A stretch of DNA of 64,000 nucleotides from Mesostigma viride (lineage: Eukaryota; Streptophyta; Mesostigmatophyceae; Mesostigmatales; Mesostigmataceae): NCBI GenBank assembly GCA_009746045.1, contig RPFO01000819.1, positions 248,001-312,000 on the forward strand. The letters are read 5' to 3'. A model generated the notes under the pieces. The model saw only the letters and a program-made list of their open reading frames with translations. It was not told the DNA's origin and ran no database searches. This document shows, piece after piece, positions 8,080-19,011 of this stretch (its first letter is position 1; each line of letters opens with the position of its first letter). A program made the translations under genes and the position numbers.

Positions 8080-8830
8080 TTATAACCGTATCGAATGCCT
8101 TGGTGTAATCCACGAAGATCAATAGCAATGGTAAGAGGCCGGGGGCTGCAGGCGGCCCACTTCCTCGATCAGGCGGCCGGGGCAGTACGTCATGGTGTCA
8201 GACCATATGTAACACAATTGCGACCAACACGGAAGCCCATCTGGGACTCAACCTAAATGGGAATCAAGGCTGGCACGCATGCGGTTCAGCAGGAGACGCA
8301 TGAAGACTTTCAGCACGCAGCTTTAAAGGCAGACGCCGCGGTAGTTGCCGGTATCCGCGGCGGACCCCTTGACTTATGCAGAGCACGAGGGCCTCAATGT
8401 AGAGCATGACCCGGACAGCGGTCTTCCAATACATCGGCGGGGAGAGGCCATCTCGTAGAATCCGGTTGCAAACGCCCTGGAGTAAGGCTCAAACTCACTG
8501 CTCAGGCATCTTATATATAGCCACCTTCGGTGAAATATTCTCCACTCCGGCCCATGGCAGCATCGTTGCGGAGGGTGAGATGGCGCAGCAGCCCATGCAT
8601 TTGGGCCGCGGGGTCCACCCATCGTGGGGGCCGTCCACCAGGGGGCCGGAGAGTGGTGGGACCAGGTAGTCCGTGTCGGCGCCAGTGGGCGCCTGCGGGG
8701 GCTCCGCCGCGCGGCTAGCCGCAGGGCGTGCCGGCGGCAGCGGGGACGTCGAGCGGGGGGCCGGGGGGGGGTTCCCTGGAGCCCCCGATATAGTTTGGCC
8801 TGCAGCTAGGAGCCATGAACCAAAGCTCAA
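8080..8830 (-). pseudogene. LINE ORF2 fragment (linker and RT N-terminal motifs)
   Basis: Minus-strand reading in broken frames. The linker (TDYLVPPLSGPLVD, about 8640-8690) parallels AADYLVSTLTGPLGD of the LINE at 55266-57787. GNYRGVCL (about 8320-8345) and VLKVFMRLLLNRM (about 8280-8320) match RT motif 1, and LLIFVDYTKAFDT (about 8090-8128) is RT motif A. The remainder is missing beyond the hexamer array. Several stops make it clearly dead. Confidence 0.65.
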
Positions 8831-9795
8831 GGCGTTCGATCACTTGGGGGTGCCCGGGATGTCAGCCCTAGCTTTGCGTTTCACGGGGGCGTCTGCATGG
8901 TGAGACGGTCGAGAGACCGCCAGGAACGTGTTCCTTAGGAAAGTGCCTCGATCCCCGGGTACTCTGTGCATGGCATGCCTTCAATTATGTGAACGCAGGC
9001 AGGTGAGGTTATGCCGTCTTCCCAGACCGCAATGAGGAAAGCCATGGGTACAAACCAGTACTAGTAGCGCTTTACCTCTCGAATTTGCAGTTGCTTCACA
9101 CTATACCCTGTGGTCACGTCACAGGTCTGTACGTGGCGACATACCCACAGACTGTGCAAGGGAAAAAACGCTCGGTCCACTGTTGTGCCCCGGCATTTAT
9201 CTTTGGTTACACCATCGCGCTGCCAGGCGCCAATTGCAGGCCTTGGCAGGACCGCTACAATCAGTCAACTCTTGGTTGCAATAATCCAGGACGTCCAGAT
9301 CTGTCCATGAATCAAATATTTTATGGCAGTAACGCTCTAGCTGGATTTACCTAGTTCTTGACAAGTACCCATATACATCACAGGCCTGCAGGACTTGTCA
9401 GTCAGGACTGAAGTCCTGTGACTTCCTTCAGTACCATCAACCAATACTGACCACAGTACCTCGATCCTTGTGAAAGTAGGTCACTATGCTATGTGGCTGT
9501 GATGGTTCACCCGACGTACACTGCCACGTACATGCCCGCTGGGCGGCCTTCACATGCCCCTAGAACTGGTACCACCATGCGGCGCCGGGCGCCATCACTT
9601 CTTCGGGACTTGATAACTTTCAAGTTCCTTGTCCGAATAGGGTGCATGCATGTTCATCACGGCATTGGAAAGGCCACCTGAAGTATGATCAATATGCTTA
9701 GCATATTGAATCACCAATATGCTACTAACTCCAACCGGCCTTTCTTGTTTTGGTGCTTCACAACTCACACCTTGGGCCAACCCACTCCTTGCTTG
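8831..9795. other. No gene recognised
   Basis: I see no conserved coding block, RNA gene or organised repeat. Short open frames here lack recognisable motifs. Confidence 0.5.
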
Positions 9796-9870
9796 TTGTT
9801 AAATTAATTTAATTAAATTATAACATGACTCCGTTGGGAGATCATGTAGCACATAATCCTTGCTGGATGG
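9796..9870 (-). repeat. LINE 3' terminus fragment with AT-rich tail
   Basis: TTAAATTAATTTAATTAAAT tail at the low-coordinate side, then TATAACATGACTCCGTTGGG and the TGTAGCACATA word, as at 600-645 and 54910-54960. Confidence 0.55.
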
Positions 9871-10099
9871 GTGGAGGAGGTGGGCGGAGCCGCGGAATCG
9901 AACTAAGCTAACTAACTCTAATAGGCTATCTTTAATAAGTCTAGAAAATCCTGACTAAGCTACTCAGCAAAGCGCCCCTTCTGCTTGGTTGGGGGGAGGG
10001 GGCTTGTCCACAGGGGCTGGCGTGTGAGCCTGGACAATCTTCTGCCACCTCTTCTTGTTCTGCATCATAGCAGTCCAAGCAAGAGAGAGGGAGTGAATG

Positions 10100-10335
10100 C
10101 GGTGTTCAAACTGAGCTCAGGGACCACTGTAGGTCGGTCAGCAACATCTGGATGTAGTTCATGGCAGGTTTACCCAGCTTTCTAGGAATGTCCTTGGGGC
10201 CAGGCCAGGTCAGGATGTGCCGCCCTGGTTGGCCATGCCGCTGGGCCGGGGCCGGCCAGACCAAGGGCGGTATATCTACCTGACTGGGGATCTCCTTCTT
10301 GTGTTGCTCAGTCCTTATATTGACTGCTAGCAACC
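10100..10335 (-). pseudogene. LINE ORF2 C-terminal fragment
   Basis: Minus-strand peptide with HGQPGRHILTWPGP and a following LGKPAMNYIQML block parallels QPGRYVLTWHAPG and RLGMDMCY of the better preserved fragment at 18266-18815. Only this short stretch is preserved. Confidence 0.5.
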
Positions 10336-10374
10336 CTGGACTTTTTACTACGCCTCATGGGTACCACACTTGCC

Positions 10375-11036
10375 ACCATTCTTGTAACCAAACACTGGAC
10401 CCAACGCTGGACGACGACCTGACCCCCGCTCAGCAGCAGCAGCGCGACCTGTGGCTGCACTACCTCCGCCACAAGCAGGACCCCCAGAAGCCCAAGGTGT
10501 ACTGCATGGAGCGGCGGGGACCTGATGATCAACCACAAGATGTGGACGCCCCCAGCGGGCTAGAATAGCTTGCCTAATAGCCCTAGCTTGTATCCATTGG
10601 TAGTCACTGCCACTATGGCAGCCATGCTTAGAATGTTTGCCTAGCGTTGCCAACATACCTAGTCACGTACCGCTCACGCACCGTCGGTACACAACCAGCC
10701 ATAGCCTTAGCTTAATAGTCCTCGTACCGCCATGCTACGTCCTGGCTACTATGATCAGATCACTTGCCCACGCTCAGGTTGTTATGCCCTAGCTGCTCAC
10801 ATGGGTCTTACTGCCCCCACAGATTGCCGGATCGTTAGCGTGTCCGTTTAGCTAGCGTGCCCGAATGCAGCTGTGGCATGCCTTAGGCATGATGAAGGAG
10901 ACTGGGGGTCTCTGCCCTTTCTCCTGTTGTGCACACACAGGGATTAAAAGCACTTCGGTGCTCCGTGACTCCCCAACGGGAGCACGTGTTTAATTAATTA
11001 ATTAATTAATTAATTAATTAATTAATTAATTAAACA
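10375..11036 (+). pseudogene. 5'-truncated ORF1-only LINE: ORF1 C-terminus and 3' UTR
   Basis: Plus strand. Starts inside the ORF1 C-terminal domain (LDDDLTPAQQQQ near 10410), runs through LRHKQDPQKPKVYC, and stops in frame near 10566 (TAG). A 3' region of about 420 bp follows; it is the reverse complement of 5192-5600, including TGCACACACAGGGATTAAAA and the terminal CTCCCCAACGGGAG hairpin. It ends with a TTAA tail. This copy shows the empty target site for the composite at 5670-6217, and confirms that the 3' UTR follows ORF1 directly in this family. Confidence 0.7.
10989..11034. repeat. (TTAA)n LINE tail
   Basis: About 46 bp of TTAATTAATT directly after the terminal hairpin of the truncated LINE. 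Confidence 0.75.
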
Positions 11037-11106
11037 CTGGGATCTATGGTTCAACCCTGCCGTTACTGTTAAATAATTAGTTATCACCTATTATAGGCTA
11101 TAGCTA

Positions 11107-11260
11107 ACTGCATGCGTCACGTGGGTACCAATGGAGGAAGCAAGTCAAGCCCTATACACATTATGCATGAGAAGGAGGGAGGGCGCCCTAGCTTCTCTCA
11201 CTGCCGGCCTATAGCTCAAGTGGGCAGGCCTGGCATGCAGTCAGCGCTCTCTCCGCATGA
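11107..11260 (-). repeat. LINE 3' terminal fragment, inverted relative to 7780-7925
   Basis: GCGTCACGTGGGTACCAA, GAGGGCGCCCTAGCTTCTC and AAGTGGGCAGGCC blocks match the reverse complement of 7780-7925. No coding sequence is retained; 11261-11473 shows nothing further. Confidence 0.55.
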
Positions 11261-11473
11261 TTCAGGGGGCGGGCGCAACCGTGGCACACAGTTAATTGCA
11301 CGGTGCGATAAAGCTTCGGCATAGCAAAAGCATGGCGGATGCAGTAAGGCTGCCCTGGCCATGGTCCAAAGCCCACAGATGGGCGCTTGCAGGACACATT
11401 AGAGGTGCCGGATTGGGAGAATATATAAAGGCCTCTCCCGGCGGGACGGGAGCCTGAGGGGTTTTAGGGGCAG

Positions 11474-11864
11474 GTGCAGTTCTTGGACGTTTGGAATCAT
11501 GGCATGGCTAACGTGATGACTGACTAGCTAGACCTTTTCAGTGGTTTTCCATTTGCGGGTATTTCCTCGTAAATGGTGGGAGAGCGATCGCAGCAATGGT
11601 GCTCACCACTAGACACTCCCGGCCAGTTAGGCTCGAAACACACGCCCTGATCAAGCATGCTGTTTCCGGCCCCACCGTCTAGGTCATCTAGTCGCTCCAC
11701 ACGTAAGCCAGCCATAATTTCAATGCACAAGGATACACATTTCCATCACCATTCATCTTCATCATCCTGAACGACTCGAAAACGCGGAAAAGATAACGGC
11801 AGGCTCGAGCTACCATGGTCCGGATTCTCCCGATTTCTGGCCTGCGCTGGTTGTCTCTTTGATA
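11474..11864 (+). repeat. Pseudo-LTR, upstream copy
   Basis: Begins GTGCAGTTCTTGGACG and ends TTGTCTCTTTGATA. Same length as, and almost identical to, 16026-16416; related ends recur at 19310-19702 and, inverted, at 53914-54307. Confidence 0.85.
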
Positions 11865-12800
11865 TTAGATTGGTTGAATATAGTTCGTTTTCGGCTAGGA
11901 GGCGTGGCCTTTGCATGACGGGCAAGAGGATTTCAGCCGTGGGCAACCAAGCACACATGTCGTCGGGCTAGTCCGACGAGTGCGCACGTGAACCGGCACT
12001 CCCGGTCACACACGACACCATAGAGATAGTCAGCTGCACCGCCTCATGTCGGCGAAACCCATAGTTCCATCGGAATCGTTTCAGCGGCCGGCATTTCCTC
12101 TCCGCGTTTCCTCAACCTCGTTTTCAGGATCATACTCATCGTTCCTGCATTTTCCTCTTCCACGCAGGTTGTGGCTTTTTTGAAAGCCACGAATGTACCC
12201 GGGGATGGGACGCTTCGGCTGCCTCAATGCCTACACATTCAATACGATGTCCCCCTCTCACCTTCCTCCATCATTCCGCTCACATTGCACTACGTGTCTG
12301 TGTTTTGTTCTTTTTCTTGTTCTCGTTTGTTTTGCTGTTCTTGTCCTTTTTCTTTTACTTTTACTGAGGGAGCTAGGCTGGGCTGCGCGCTGTGTGTGCT
12401 ACTCTCGTGTTTTTCTGTGGGCACTTGAGAGACTAACCAAGGATCGGGCCCCCCACACGGCAATATCAGCCTTTGCTTTTGTTTACCCTCCCATATCTCT
12501 TTACAAACGCCAAAAAAACACAAAGGCAGGAGCACGGTGACTCATCTGGAACATGAAGAAGGGAAATCTTTTCGTTACAGGAAAGAGGTGTCAAGTATGA
12601 CAATTGGAAGGCCCCCCCACTGGGAATCCACATGTTCCGAGTCCATTCAGCTGTGTTGTTAGCCACATCCTGCCCCGGGGAGATGCATCATGGACCACCG
12701 CTATCGCGTAACGGGTGTTACGCAGTGAATATTGACTTACCTCAATATGCTCCGCTCTGGTTCTGTTTGATGTCTTAGCTCTCAGTGCATCTGAATCATC
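11865..12800. other. PLE 5' untranslated region
   Basis: Lies between the upstream repeat and the ORF. A pyrimidine-rich stretch runs at about 12260-12365. No coding or RNA motif is recognised. Confidence 0.5.
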
Positions 12801-15800
12801 ATGAAACACCTTATGACTTTCTGGCATGCTCTTACCCTCCACAGAATACGGCAATCCAGTGGCATTGATTACCGGAAGTACACTGCTATTTCTCGGCAGT
12901 TCCCCTATCGTATCTCCTCACAGGCATGGCGGAAGCGTTGTCGCATCAACACGCGCCATAACCATCACTGCAAGGATGACCATACTCTACGTCGCCTCCG
13001 GCGCTTACAGCGCACGCATTTGTCGCTTACCAACTCCACTCGCCCACACCCCGTAAGCACCCATCGCGTCATTTATGCCATTTACAACCGCAGGTACCCT
13101 CAGCGTATCTACGTTGGCCAGACGCAACGGGATGCCTGGACGCGTTTTCAGGAACATGTCCGAGCGGCACGCCGCCTTCATATTGGCCGCCCTGCCGCCA
13201 ACGACGACACCCCCCTACATGGCGCCATGGCCCAATACGGGTGGTGGGATTGGCGAGTCGTCCCCTTGGAACATGTCCCCGGCACCTTTACCGGCGCCGC
13301 TTTTCGCAAAGCCGCAGGGCATCGGGAAACGTTTTGGAAACGAATGTTACATGCATTTCTGCCCCACGGTTTTTGCATTGAAGGCAAGAGTTTCAAAGCT
13401 CGGTCTCGCCGCCGCCCGCCTCCCCTCCGTCCCCGCCCTCTTATGTTCATCCGTGCCTGGCGTCTGAAGCACAATCTCCACCCATATCGCCCCTATCCCC
13501 CCAGCGTCACCCCGGCCCCTCCACCTTCCACACATGTGTCCACCGATCCTTCCCTTTACTCCACCAGTCTCCGCTGCTTACGTCACATGTCTCGGCTTAT
13601 GCAACGCGGCAACTTTCATGCATCCTATCTCGAAGCCTGCAGCTTGAAGAAGCTTACCAGCTTACACATTGCCGTCGGGTCGTGCTCCCCAGCTGATCTG
13701 CAAGTCCCCCGCTCCCATGCCACTAGTCTGCGAGGCCTTCTCTCACGTATCATTCGGCACCGTGTCAATGGGAATGCAGATGCACTGCGTCCGCGCCGTT
13801 TGCTGATCTCACCTTTCATTCATGCTGCGATGGATGAGCTGTGTTTGCCACACATTCTGCATTTGCCGCAAGTGCAGGCTGCGATGCCGCTCGTGGTGCG
13901 CAACACTTTCGGCACTCCCATTGCCGCCTGGCATTACTCTCCCACCTTGGGACAAATGGTTTTCAGCAACGGGAAGGTCAGCCGCGATACAACGCCCACC
14001 GAGCTGGCCACCATCTTGGCAGGGCCCTGCCCCTGCCAACAACAACGGTATTTCAAGTACCTTGATCCCACCTCACAGCACGTCATGACCGCTGACCTCA
14101 GCATCCTGCCGAGCCACACGCTTGTAGACCTTTTTGCCAAAGGCACCAAGTTTCGGCCGTGGGTCCAGCGCACGTGTGCCAAAGAGGTGAATGCACTGCT
14201 CTCCACATCACTGCGCAAATTCTGCAATGCCATGAGCACGGACCTACAGCTTGCTCCCCTTGCCATGGAACCGTGGTTTCGCGCCGTCATTCACGAATGC
14301 AATGCACGTCTCACCAGGCTTGATTACCGTCTCCAGCAGGTCCACCGCACCACCTGGCTCAACACCACAGATAAAGCACTTCTTGACCACTTCAAGCAGG
14401 ACTTTATCATCACGTGTGTTGACAAGAGTGCCAACAACTTTGCTTTCATATGCAAGAAGCACTACCTTGCTACTTTGCAACACGAGTTGGCGTCCAGCCC
14501 TACCTATGTTCAGCGTGCACAGTCCACCGCCAGTATCACTGCTGCTCATCGGGCTTTTCTGCACAGCCAAAACATTTTTGCTCGGGCATTCCTTAAGCGG
14601 CAGCGACGCGCCACCACCACTACGTTCCCATATCTGTATCTCACTCTTAAGCTGCACAAAACTCCTGTTGCTTTGCGCACCATTGCTGCGTCGCATTCAG
14701 CCCCACTGATGCCTCTCTCGAAACTCATCTGCCATGCTTTGAATGCTCTTCTCCCCGAAGCCAATGCATTATGGGTGGAGGTGCTGTCGAATGCCGGGTA
14801 TGAATGCGCTGGTAGTTGGATCGTCATAGACTCAGCCCAAGTACGCCTACGCCTTGCCGCCCTTAGCCGTTCTAAGACAGCAGCAGAGAAACGTATACCT
14901 ATGCCCATAGCCACCTATGATTTCACCACTCTATATACCACACTAGATTTGCACGATTTGAAAGCTCGTTTAGATAGCCTCCTTACTCGTCTGTATGCAC
15001 GTAGGCCTCACGGGCGCAACCACCTGCACGTGCGTGTTTCTCAGACCAAGCCCACGGCAACGTGGCTCTCAGGGATCGCGGCAGGTGCTATCGTGCGGGA
15101 TGGTTATAATTATATTATCACGAAGGCTGACCTTGTCCATTGGATCTCTTATCTTGTTGATAACACCTTCATCTGTTTTGCGGGCAATGTATACCAACAA
15201 GCTATCGGCATCCCTATGGGCACTAACTGTGCCGGGCTCCTTGCAAACCTCTATCTATACACTTATGAGCTTGCATTCATGGAGAATCTCATTGCCTCAA
15301 ACGATGATGTTCTCATCAGGCGTTTTATCCATACATGTCGATACATTGATGATGTCATCGCTTTCGACAACCCTGATTTCGCAACCCATTTGTATATCAC
15401 CGCTGGTCTGCCTGGCATCTACCCGCAAGCGTCCCTCACATTAAAGCTCACGTCGGAGGATACTCATTGCAATTACCTCGATCTTAACATTACCCATAAC
15501 AAGAAGGGCTGGCGTACGGCTGTCTATGATAAGCGCAAGGATCCTAAATACCAGCAAATTCCTTTTATTCGTTACCCCGATATTCACAGTCTCCTTTCCC
15601 ACACAGCAAAATATGGTGTTGTTCTTTCTCAGTTACATCGTTTTTCCCGTCTTTGTTCTTATCGTGTTGATTTCATCACGACTCTTGTTGAACTCTTGCA
15701 GCGTTTATTGGTCAAAGACTATGACCGAGCCATTATGCTCCGTCAAGTCCGATGTTTTTTGCAACGTCACCCACATCTGTTCGGTGCTGCCCCTTGGCAC

Positions 15801-15857
15801 AAGCTCTACAAACAGGTCGTGGACCGGCTGGATCGCATAGTATCTCCGCACATCTGA
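12801..15857 (+). CDS. Penelope-like GIY-YIG endonuclease / reverse transcriptase, intact
   Basis: 1,018 codons. Residues ~89-190 are a GIY-YIG nuclease: VIYAIY for GIY, RIYVGQT for YIG, then the catalytic arginine/histidine segment TRFQEH (~114-119) and a candidate glutamate in HRETFWKRM. No cysteines lie between the GIY and YIG parts, so no zinc knuckle there. The RT occupies ~515-960: VDKSANNFAF, LYLTLKLHK, then motif A YDFTTLYT (~706), motif B GIPMGTNCAG (~802), motif C RYIDD (~846-850) and NYLDLNIT. The catalytic aspartates of A and C are present. A nuclease before the RT reverses the canonical Penelope order. Start chosen at the first in-frame ATG; the true start could be later, upstream of residue 85. 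Acts in the nucleus on its own RNA template and host DNA. Confidence 0.85.
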   Translation: MKHLMTFWHALTLHRIRQSSGIDYRKYTAISRQFPYRISSQAWRKRCRINTRHNHHCKDDHTLRRLRRLQRTHLSLTNSTRPHPVSTHRVIYAIYNRRYPQRIYVGQTQRDAWTRFQEHVRAARRLHIGRPAANDDTPLHGAMAQYGWWDWRVVPLEHVPGTFTGAAFRKAAGHRETFWKRMLHAFLPHGFCIEGKSFKARSRRRPPPLRPRPLMFIRAWRLKHNLHPYRPYPPSVTPAPPPSTHVSTDPSLYSTSLRCLRHMSRLMQRGNFHASYLEACSLKKLTSLHIAVGSCSPADLQVPRSHATSLRGLLSRIIRHRVNGNADALRPRRLLISPFIHAAMDELCLPHILHLPQVQAAMPLVVRNTFGTPIAAWHYSPTLGQMVFSNGKVSRDTTPTELATILAGPCPCQQQRYFKYLDPTSQHVMTADLSILPSHTLVDLFAKGTKFRPWVQRTCAKEVNALLSTSLRKFCNAMSTDLQLAPLAMEPWFRAVIHECNARLTRLDYRLQQVHRTTWLNTTDKALLDHFKQDFIITCVDKSANNFAFICKKHYLATLQHELASSPTYVQRAQSTASITAAHRAFLHSQNIFARAFLKRQRRATTTTFPYLYLTLKLHKTPVALRTIAASHSAPLMPLSKLICHALNALLPEANALWVEVLSNAGYECAGSWIVIDSAQVRLRLAALSRSKTAAEKRIPMPIATYDFTTLYTTLDLHDLKARLDSLLTRLYARRPHGRNHLHVRVSQTKPTATWLSGIAAGAIVRDGYNYIITKADLVHWISYLVDNTFICFAGNVYQQAIGIPMGTNCAGLLANLYLYTYELAFMENLIASNDDVLIRRFIHTCRYIDDVIAFDNPDFATHLYITAGLPGIYPQASLTLKLTSEDTHCNYLDLNITHNKKGWRTAVYDKRKDPKYQQIPFIRYPDIHSLLSHTAKYGVVLSQLHRFSRLCSYRVDFITTLVELLQRLLVKDYDRAIMLRQVRCFLQRHPHLFGAAPWHKLYKQVVDRLDRIVSPHI

Positions 15858-16025
15858 ACCCTGTGATGCCAGATCTCCTTTGCGGCCGTTCCGAGCTTGG
15901 CACTGGATTCGTTGTCCACATCGTCGCGTCGCTGCCGCAACACGATGTTTTCTGGCATCCGCGGGCTTTTGGTTCCCGCCGCACATTTGAAAGTGCTGTC
16001 CTCCGGCTTTTTGCCTTTGCACCGT

Positions 16026-16416
16026 GTGCAGTTCTTGGACGTTTGGAATCATGGCATGGCTAACGTGATGACTGACTAGCTAGACCTTTTCAGTGGTTTT
16101 CCATTTGCGGGTATTTCCTCGTAAATGGTGGGAGAGCGATCGCAGCAATGGTGCTCACCACTAGACACTCCCGGCCAGTTAGGCTCGAAACACACGCCCT
16201 GATCAAGCATGCTGTTTCCGGCCCCACCGTCTAGGTCATCTAGTCGCTCCACACGTAAGCCAGCCATAATTTCAATGCACAAGGATACACATTTCCATCA
16301 CCATTCATCTTCATCATCCTGAACGACTCGAAAACGCGGAAAAGATAACGGCAGGCTCGAGCTACCATGGTCCGGATTCTCCCGATTTCTGGCCTGCGCT
16401 GGTTGTCTCTTTGATA
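16026..16416 (+). repeat. Pseudo-LTR, downstream copy
   Basis: 391 bp, same start and end as 11474-11864, following the ORF by about 170 bp. Confidence 0.85.
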
Positions 16417-16711
16417 GCCATGGGGTTCACCCATAACCCTGCCATCTGACCAATCAAATTGACCTAAAGTAAGTAAGCCATAAGTACTTGCGTGTCATGC
16501 GCATGCATGGGCATGCCACGGAGTATACTTAATTTAGCTAATCTCATTAGAAAAAAATAACTACACGAAAGTTACAAATATCGTCTGCATCATGCCCCAA
16601 CAACCATATGTCACTAGAGAGTAACGCTGGTTGTCTCATTGATGATATGTCACTAGAGGGGGATATAGTCCTCATCTGAGCGCCTGTCCTCTACTGTAAT
16701 AAATTGACATG
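16417..16711. other. No gene; dispersed repeat piece
   Basis: About 16485-16590 (GGCATGCCACGGAGTA, CTCATTAGAAAA) resembles 23145-23245 beside the TIR element. Nothing coding. Confidence 0.4.
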
Positions 16712-16835
16712 CAGGTCATCCCCAACGCTTTTTTTTGCAACTATACCATGGTTTTGGTTCAAAGCTTACATAGCCTCTTAAGCTTTGAAGCAAAACCATG
16801 GTACAGTTGCAAAAGAAAGGGTTGGGGATGACCTG
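16712..16835. repeat. 124-bp hairpin (foldback)
   Basis: Arms begin CAGGTCATCCCCAAC and end GTTGGGGATGACCTG. The inner arms TACCATGGTTTTG and AAGCTT also pair, leaving a short loop near 16775. Nearly the whole length is double-stranded when folded. Could be a small MITE or a miRNA-like precursor; no target duplication is clear. Confidence 0.7.
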
Positions 16836-18265
16836 CGCCCCCCACTGCTTTTACACCTGGACGGCAATTAATGGCAGTACGTTCCTTACACCAAGCGCGT
16901 TTTACACTCTTGGGCAGCTGGCTTCCTAGCACCAAAGATGATATCGACACACGCATGGACGCCGGCTTTGTGTAAATTATATAGACAGAACTTATAAGTG
17001 GCACGCCAAGGACCTGGGCGCTGGCCGGAAACGGGATCTTTTCGAGGTTCTTGTTCTTATAACTATTCTGACCTATGGGGCCGAAGCCTAGAGTGGACAC
17101 CCACTGAACATCTGCAGTCCAGAATGAATCGGTTTTCTCTGAATATAGTTTAATTAACGCATGCGGGAAAGATAAGGCCGCTATGCCTTGGCCTGGATGT
17201 GAAAGGCTGTCTGCGACATGGGCTGACTAATTCGATCTGTACAAAGGGTTTCCTGCTCGCCCGAATTTTCCTTGGATGACCCGGTTGCTTATAAGGGTCG
17301 CGGTGGCTATTAATTAGCGGTCCGAGAACATTAATTGTAGGTTTTATACGACTTGCTTGCATGCAAAGATTCGTTTTTGGTTGCACCAGCTGAGGTTAGG
17401 TGGGGACCTGTAGGGTCGCGGCTGTTTGCTTAACGAATCTTTGGCTGATTTGGGTTCTTTAGTGAGTCGTGATTAATTATTGTATAGTGGATTCGGACCG
17501 GCCCAAGAAGGGGTCGATGGGCGAGTTTTATGTTTGTCAGTCTTGGGAACCTTGTACAACTACCTGTACGGTTAACGCACTAGCCTGGGGTGCGTGGCCA
17601 CGTTGTTTGTAGTGGCGTTTTCAGCACTGTTCAGGCCGGCGTGTGACGCATGCCGGTGTTAATTAATTTAGGATGATGTCAATTTGTGTGTCGGCGGGCC
17701 ATGCCTTAAGCAAGCTAGGCAGGCAATGATCCGCAATTGTTTCTTTCCCCTCCCTCCCACCCTGGAGGCTTCTTGCTTCCGCGTGCGGATTGAGAAACCT
17801 TAAGGCCACTGTTAACTGCTGCATTTGTGGCAGGGCTCCACTTATTGTATTCAATCAAATGCTGGTCTTCTTGGGAGCTCAGTGATCTTACAGTTACTAG
17901 CTAGGATGCTCTTGGCCGGGGGTGAAGTACGGCGAACACCGCCACTTGGCGGCATTGTATGATGGTGGGATGCCCCGTGTGTCTGATGATTATTATGTAG
18001 GCAGCGTAGTAGACTACAGTTTGCTGGCCATCTAGCCCGTATACTAATCAGGTTGATACAGATGAGGGCCCTGCATGGCCGCTGGTTCCTTAATTGCGGC
18101 TTGCGGACTGGCGCCAGCCCGGGAGATATCTTCTTACATGGTCAGGCCCTGCCCGGGTTAGGCGACGGGGTGCATGGCCAACATTGGACATGTACCGCGA
18201 CATTTCAATTTTCAGCTGACATGCAGAGCAATTAGGACGCTGTTGGCATCATCCGCTCAATCCCT
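16836..18265. other. No gene recognised
   Basis: 1.4 kb without conserved coding motif, RNA gene or organised repeat that I can identify. Confidence 0.45.
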
Positions 18266-18815
18266 CTTACAGCTTACTCAGATATGGTCGGATATATGCA
18301 GAATAAGCAGCGTTGCCCTATGTTTCCCACATTATTAGGCACAGGCGCCTGGGCCTAGCCGGGCACCTGGCCCGCACAGATCAGGTAGATACATCAGATA
18401 GACTAGCTGGCACCAAGCCCGCCCAGCCTGGGCGATATGTCCTCACCTGGCATGCCCCCGGCCGTGCGCGGCAGGGCCGCCACCCGTGGACTTTTCGTGA
18501 TAGACTCGGCATGGACATGTGCTACACTAGACGTGACGGGCTCACCCCCGGGCAGCCTCCTGGTTTGTCTGTAATATGGAGGCAGATGGTGCGCAAGGAT
18601 AGATGGCAAGTAGTGATGAAGGAGACCACCCCCAAGCCTGTGGGGGCTCCGCGTGTGACCAAGTATGGCATTCATAGCGATTCGGGCCGCGGTGCCCACA
18701 CCCCTGTAACTAGGACCTATAGATAGCTTATACCATCCATTCCATCCCATGTTCCCCTCCCACTGCATGAGGACTTATGCTCACGTGACGCAGTGACGTG
18801 TCCATTAATTAATTA
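18266..18815 (+). pseudogene. LINE ORF2 C-terminal fragment with 3' end and TTAATT tail
   Basis: Encodes RRLGLAGHLART (18337 onward), the typical post-RT motif of many LINE ORF2 proteins (R-L-x-GH-x-x-R), then KPAQPGRYVLTW and WRQMVRKDRWQVVM. A short 3' UTR, the terminal CACGTGACGCAGTGACGTG and a TTAATTAATTAATT tail follow. Strongly 5'-truncated. The same terminus is inverted at 23345-23800. Confidence 0.65.
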
Positions 18816-19011
18816 ATTGTCCAGGGTTAAGTAGCGTTGGGCGGACTGTTGTCAAAGACTACAACCCCCCAACTGTGGGTCCTAGGAAATATAAAAAGCA
18901 TGGTATAGGCATAGATAGTTTGCGTGCAAGATTAGCTCGAGGCCTCACTTGTCAAGGCCCATATTTTAGCTAGACGTACTAGCAGTGGACACATATACAT
19001 GTACATATTGA

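Larger units (their letters stand above)
11474..16416 (+). mobile_element. Full-length Penelope-like element, GIY-YIG-first type
   Basis: A 4.94-kb unit bounded by 391-bp direct repeats, with a single long ORF (12801-15857). PLEs typically carry such pseudo-LTRs and use target-primed reverse transcription. The order here, nuclease N-terminal and RT after it, is the permuted arrangement described for Chlamys/Naiad-type PLEs in green algae and animals. No flanking target duplication is obvious. The ORF is intact and the two repeats nearly identical, so this copy may be young. Confidence 0.85.

Noticed and set aside
7865-8128. (DY)n, (IM)n and poly-I ORFs
   Set aside because: Translation of the (TTATGA)n array; only the flanking FVDYTKAFDT peptide is meaningful (LINE RT).
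11474-11864. Hammerhead ribozyme in the PLE terminal repeat
   Set aside because: Such ribozymes are known in PLE repeats, but I could not find CUGANGA and GAAA core boxes in a consistent arrangement on either strand; CTGAACGACTCGAAAA has an extra base in the core.
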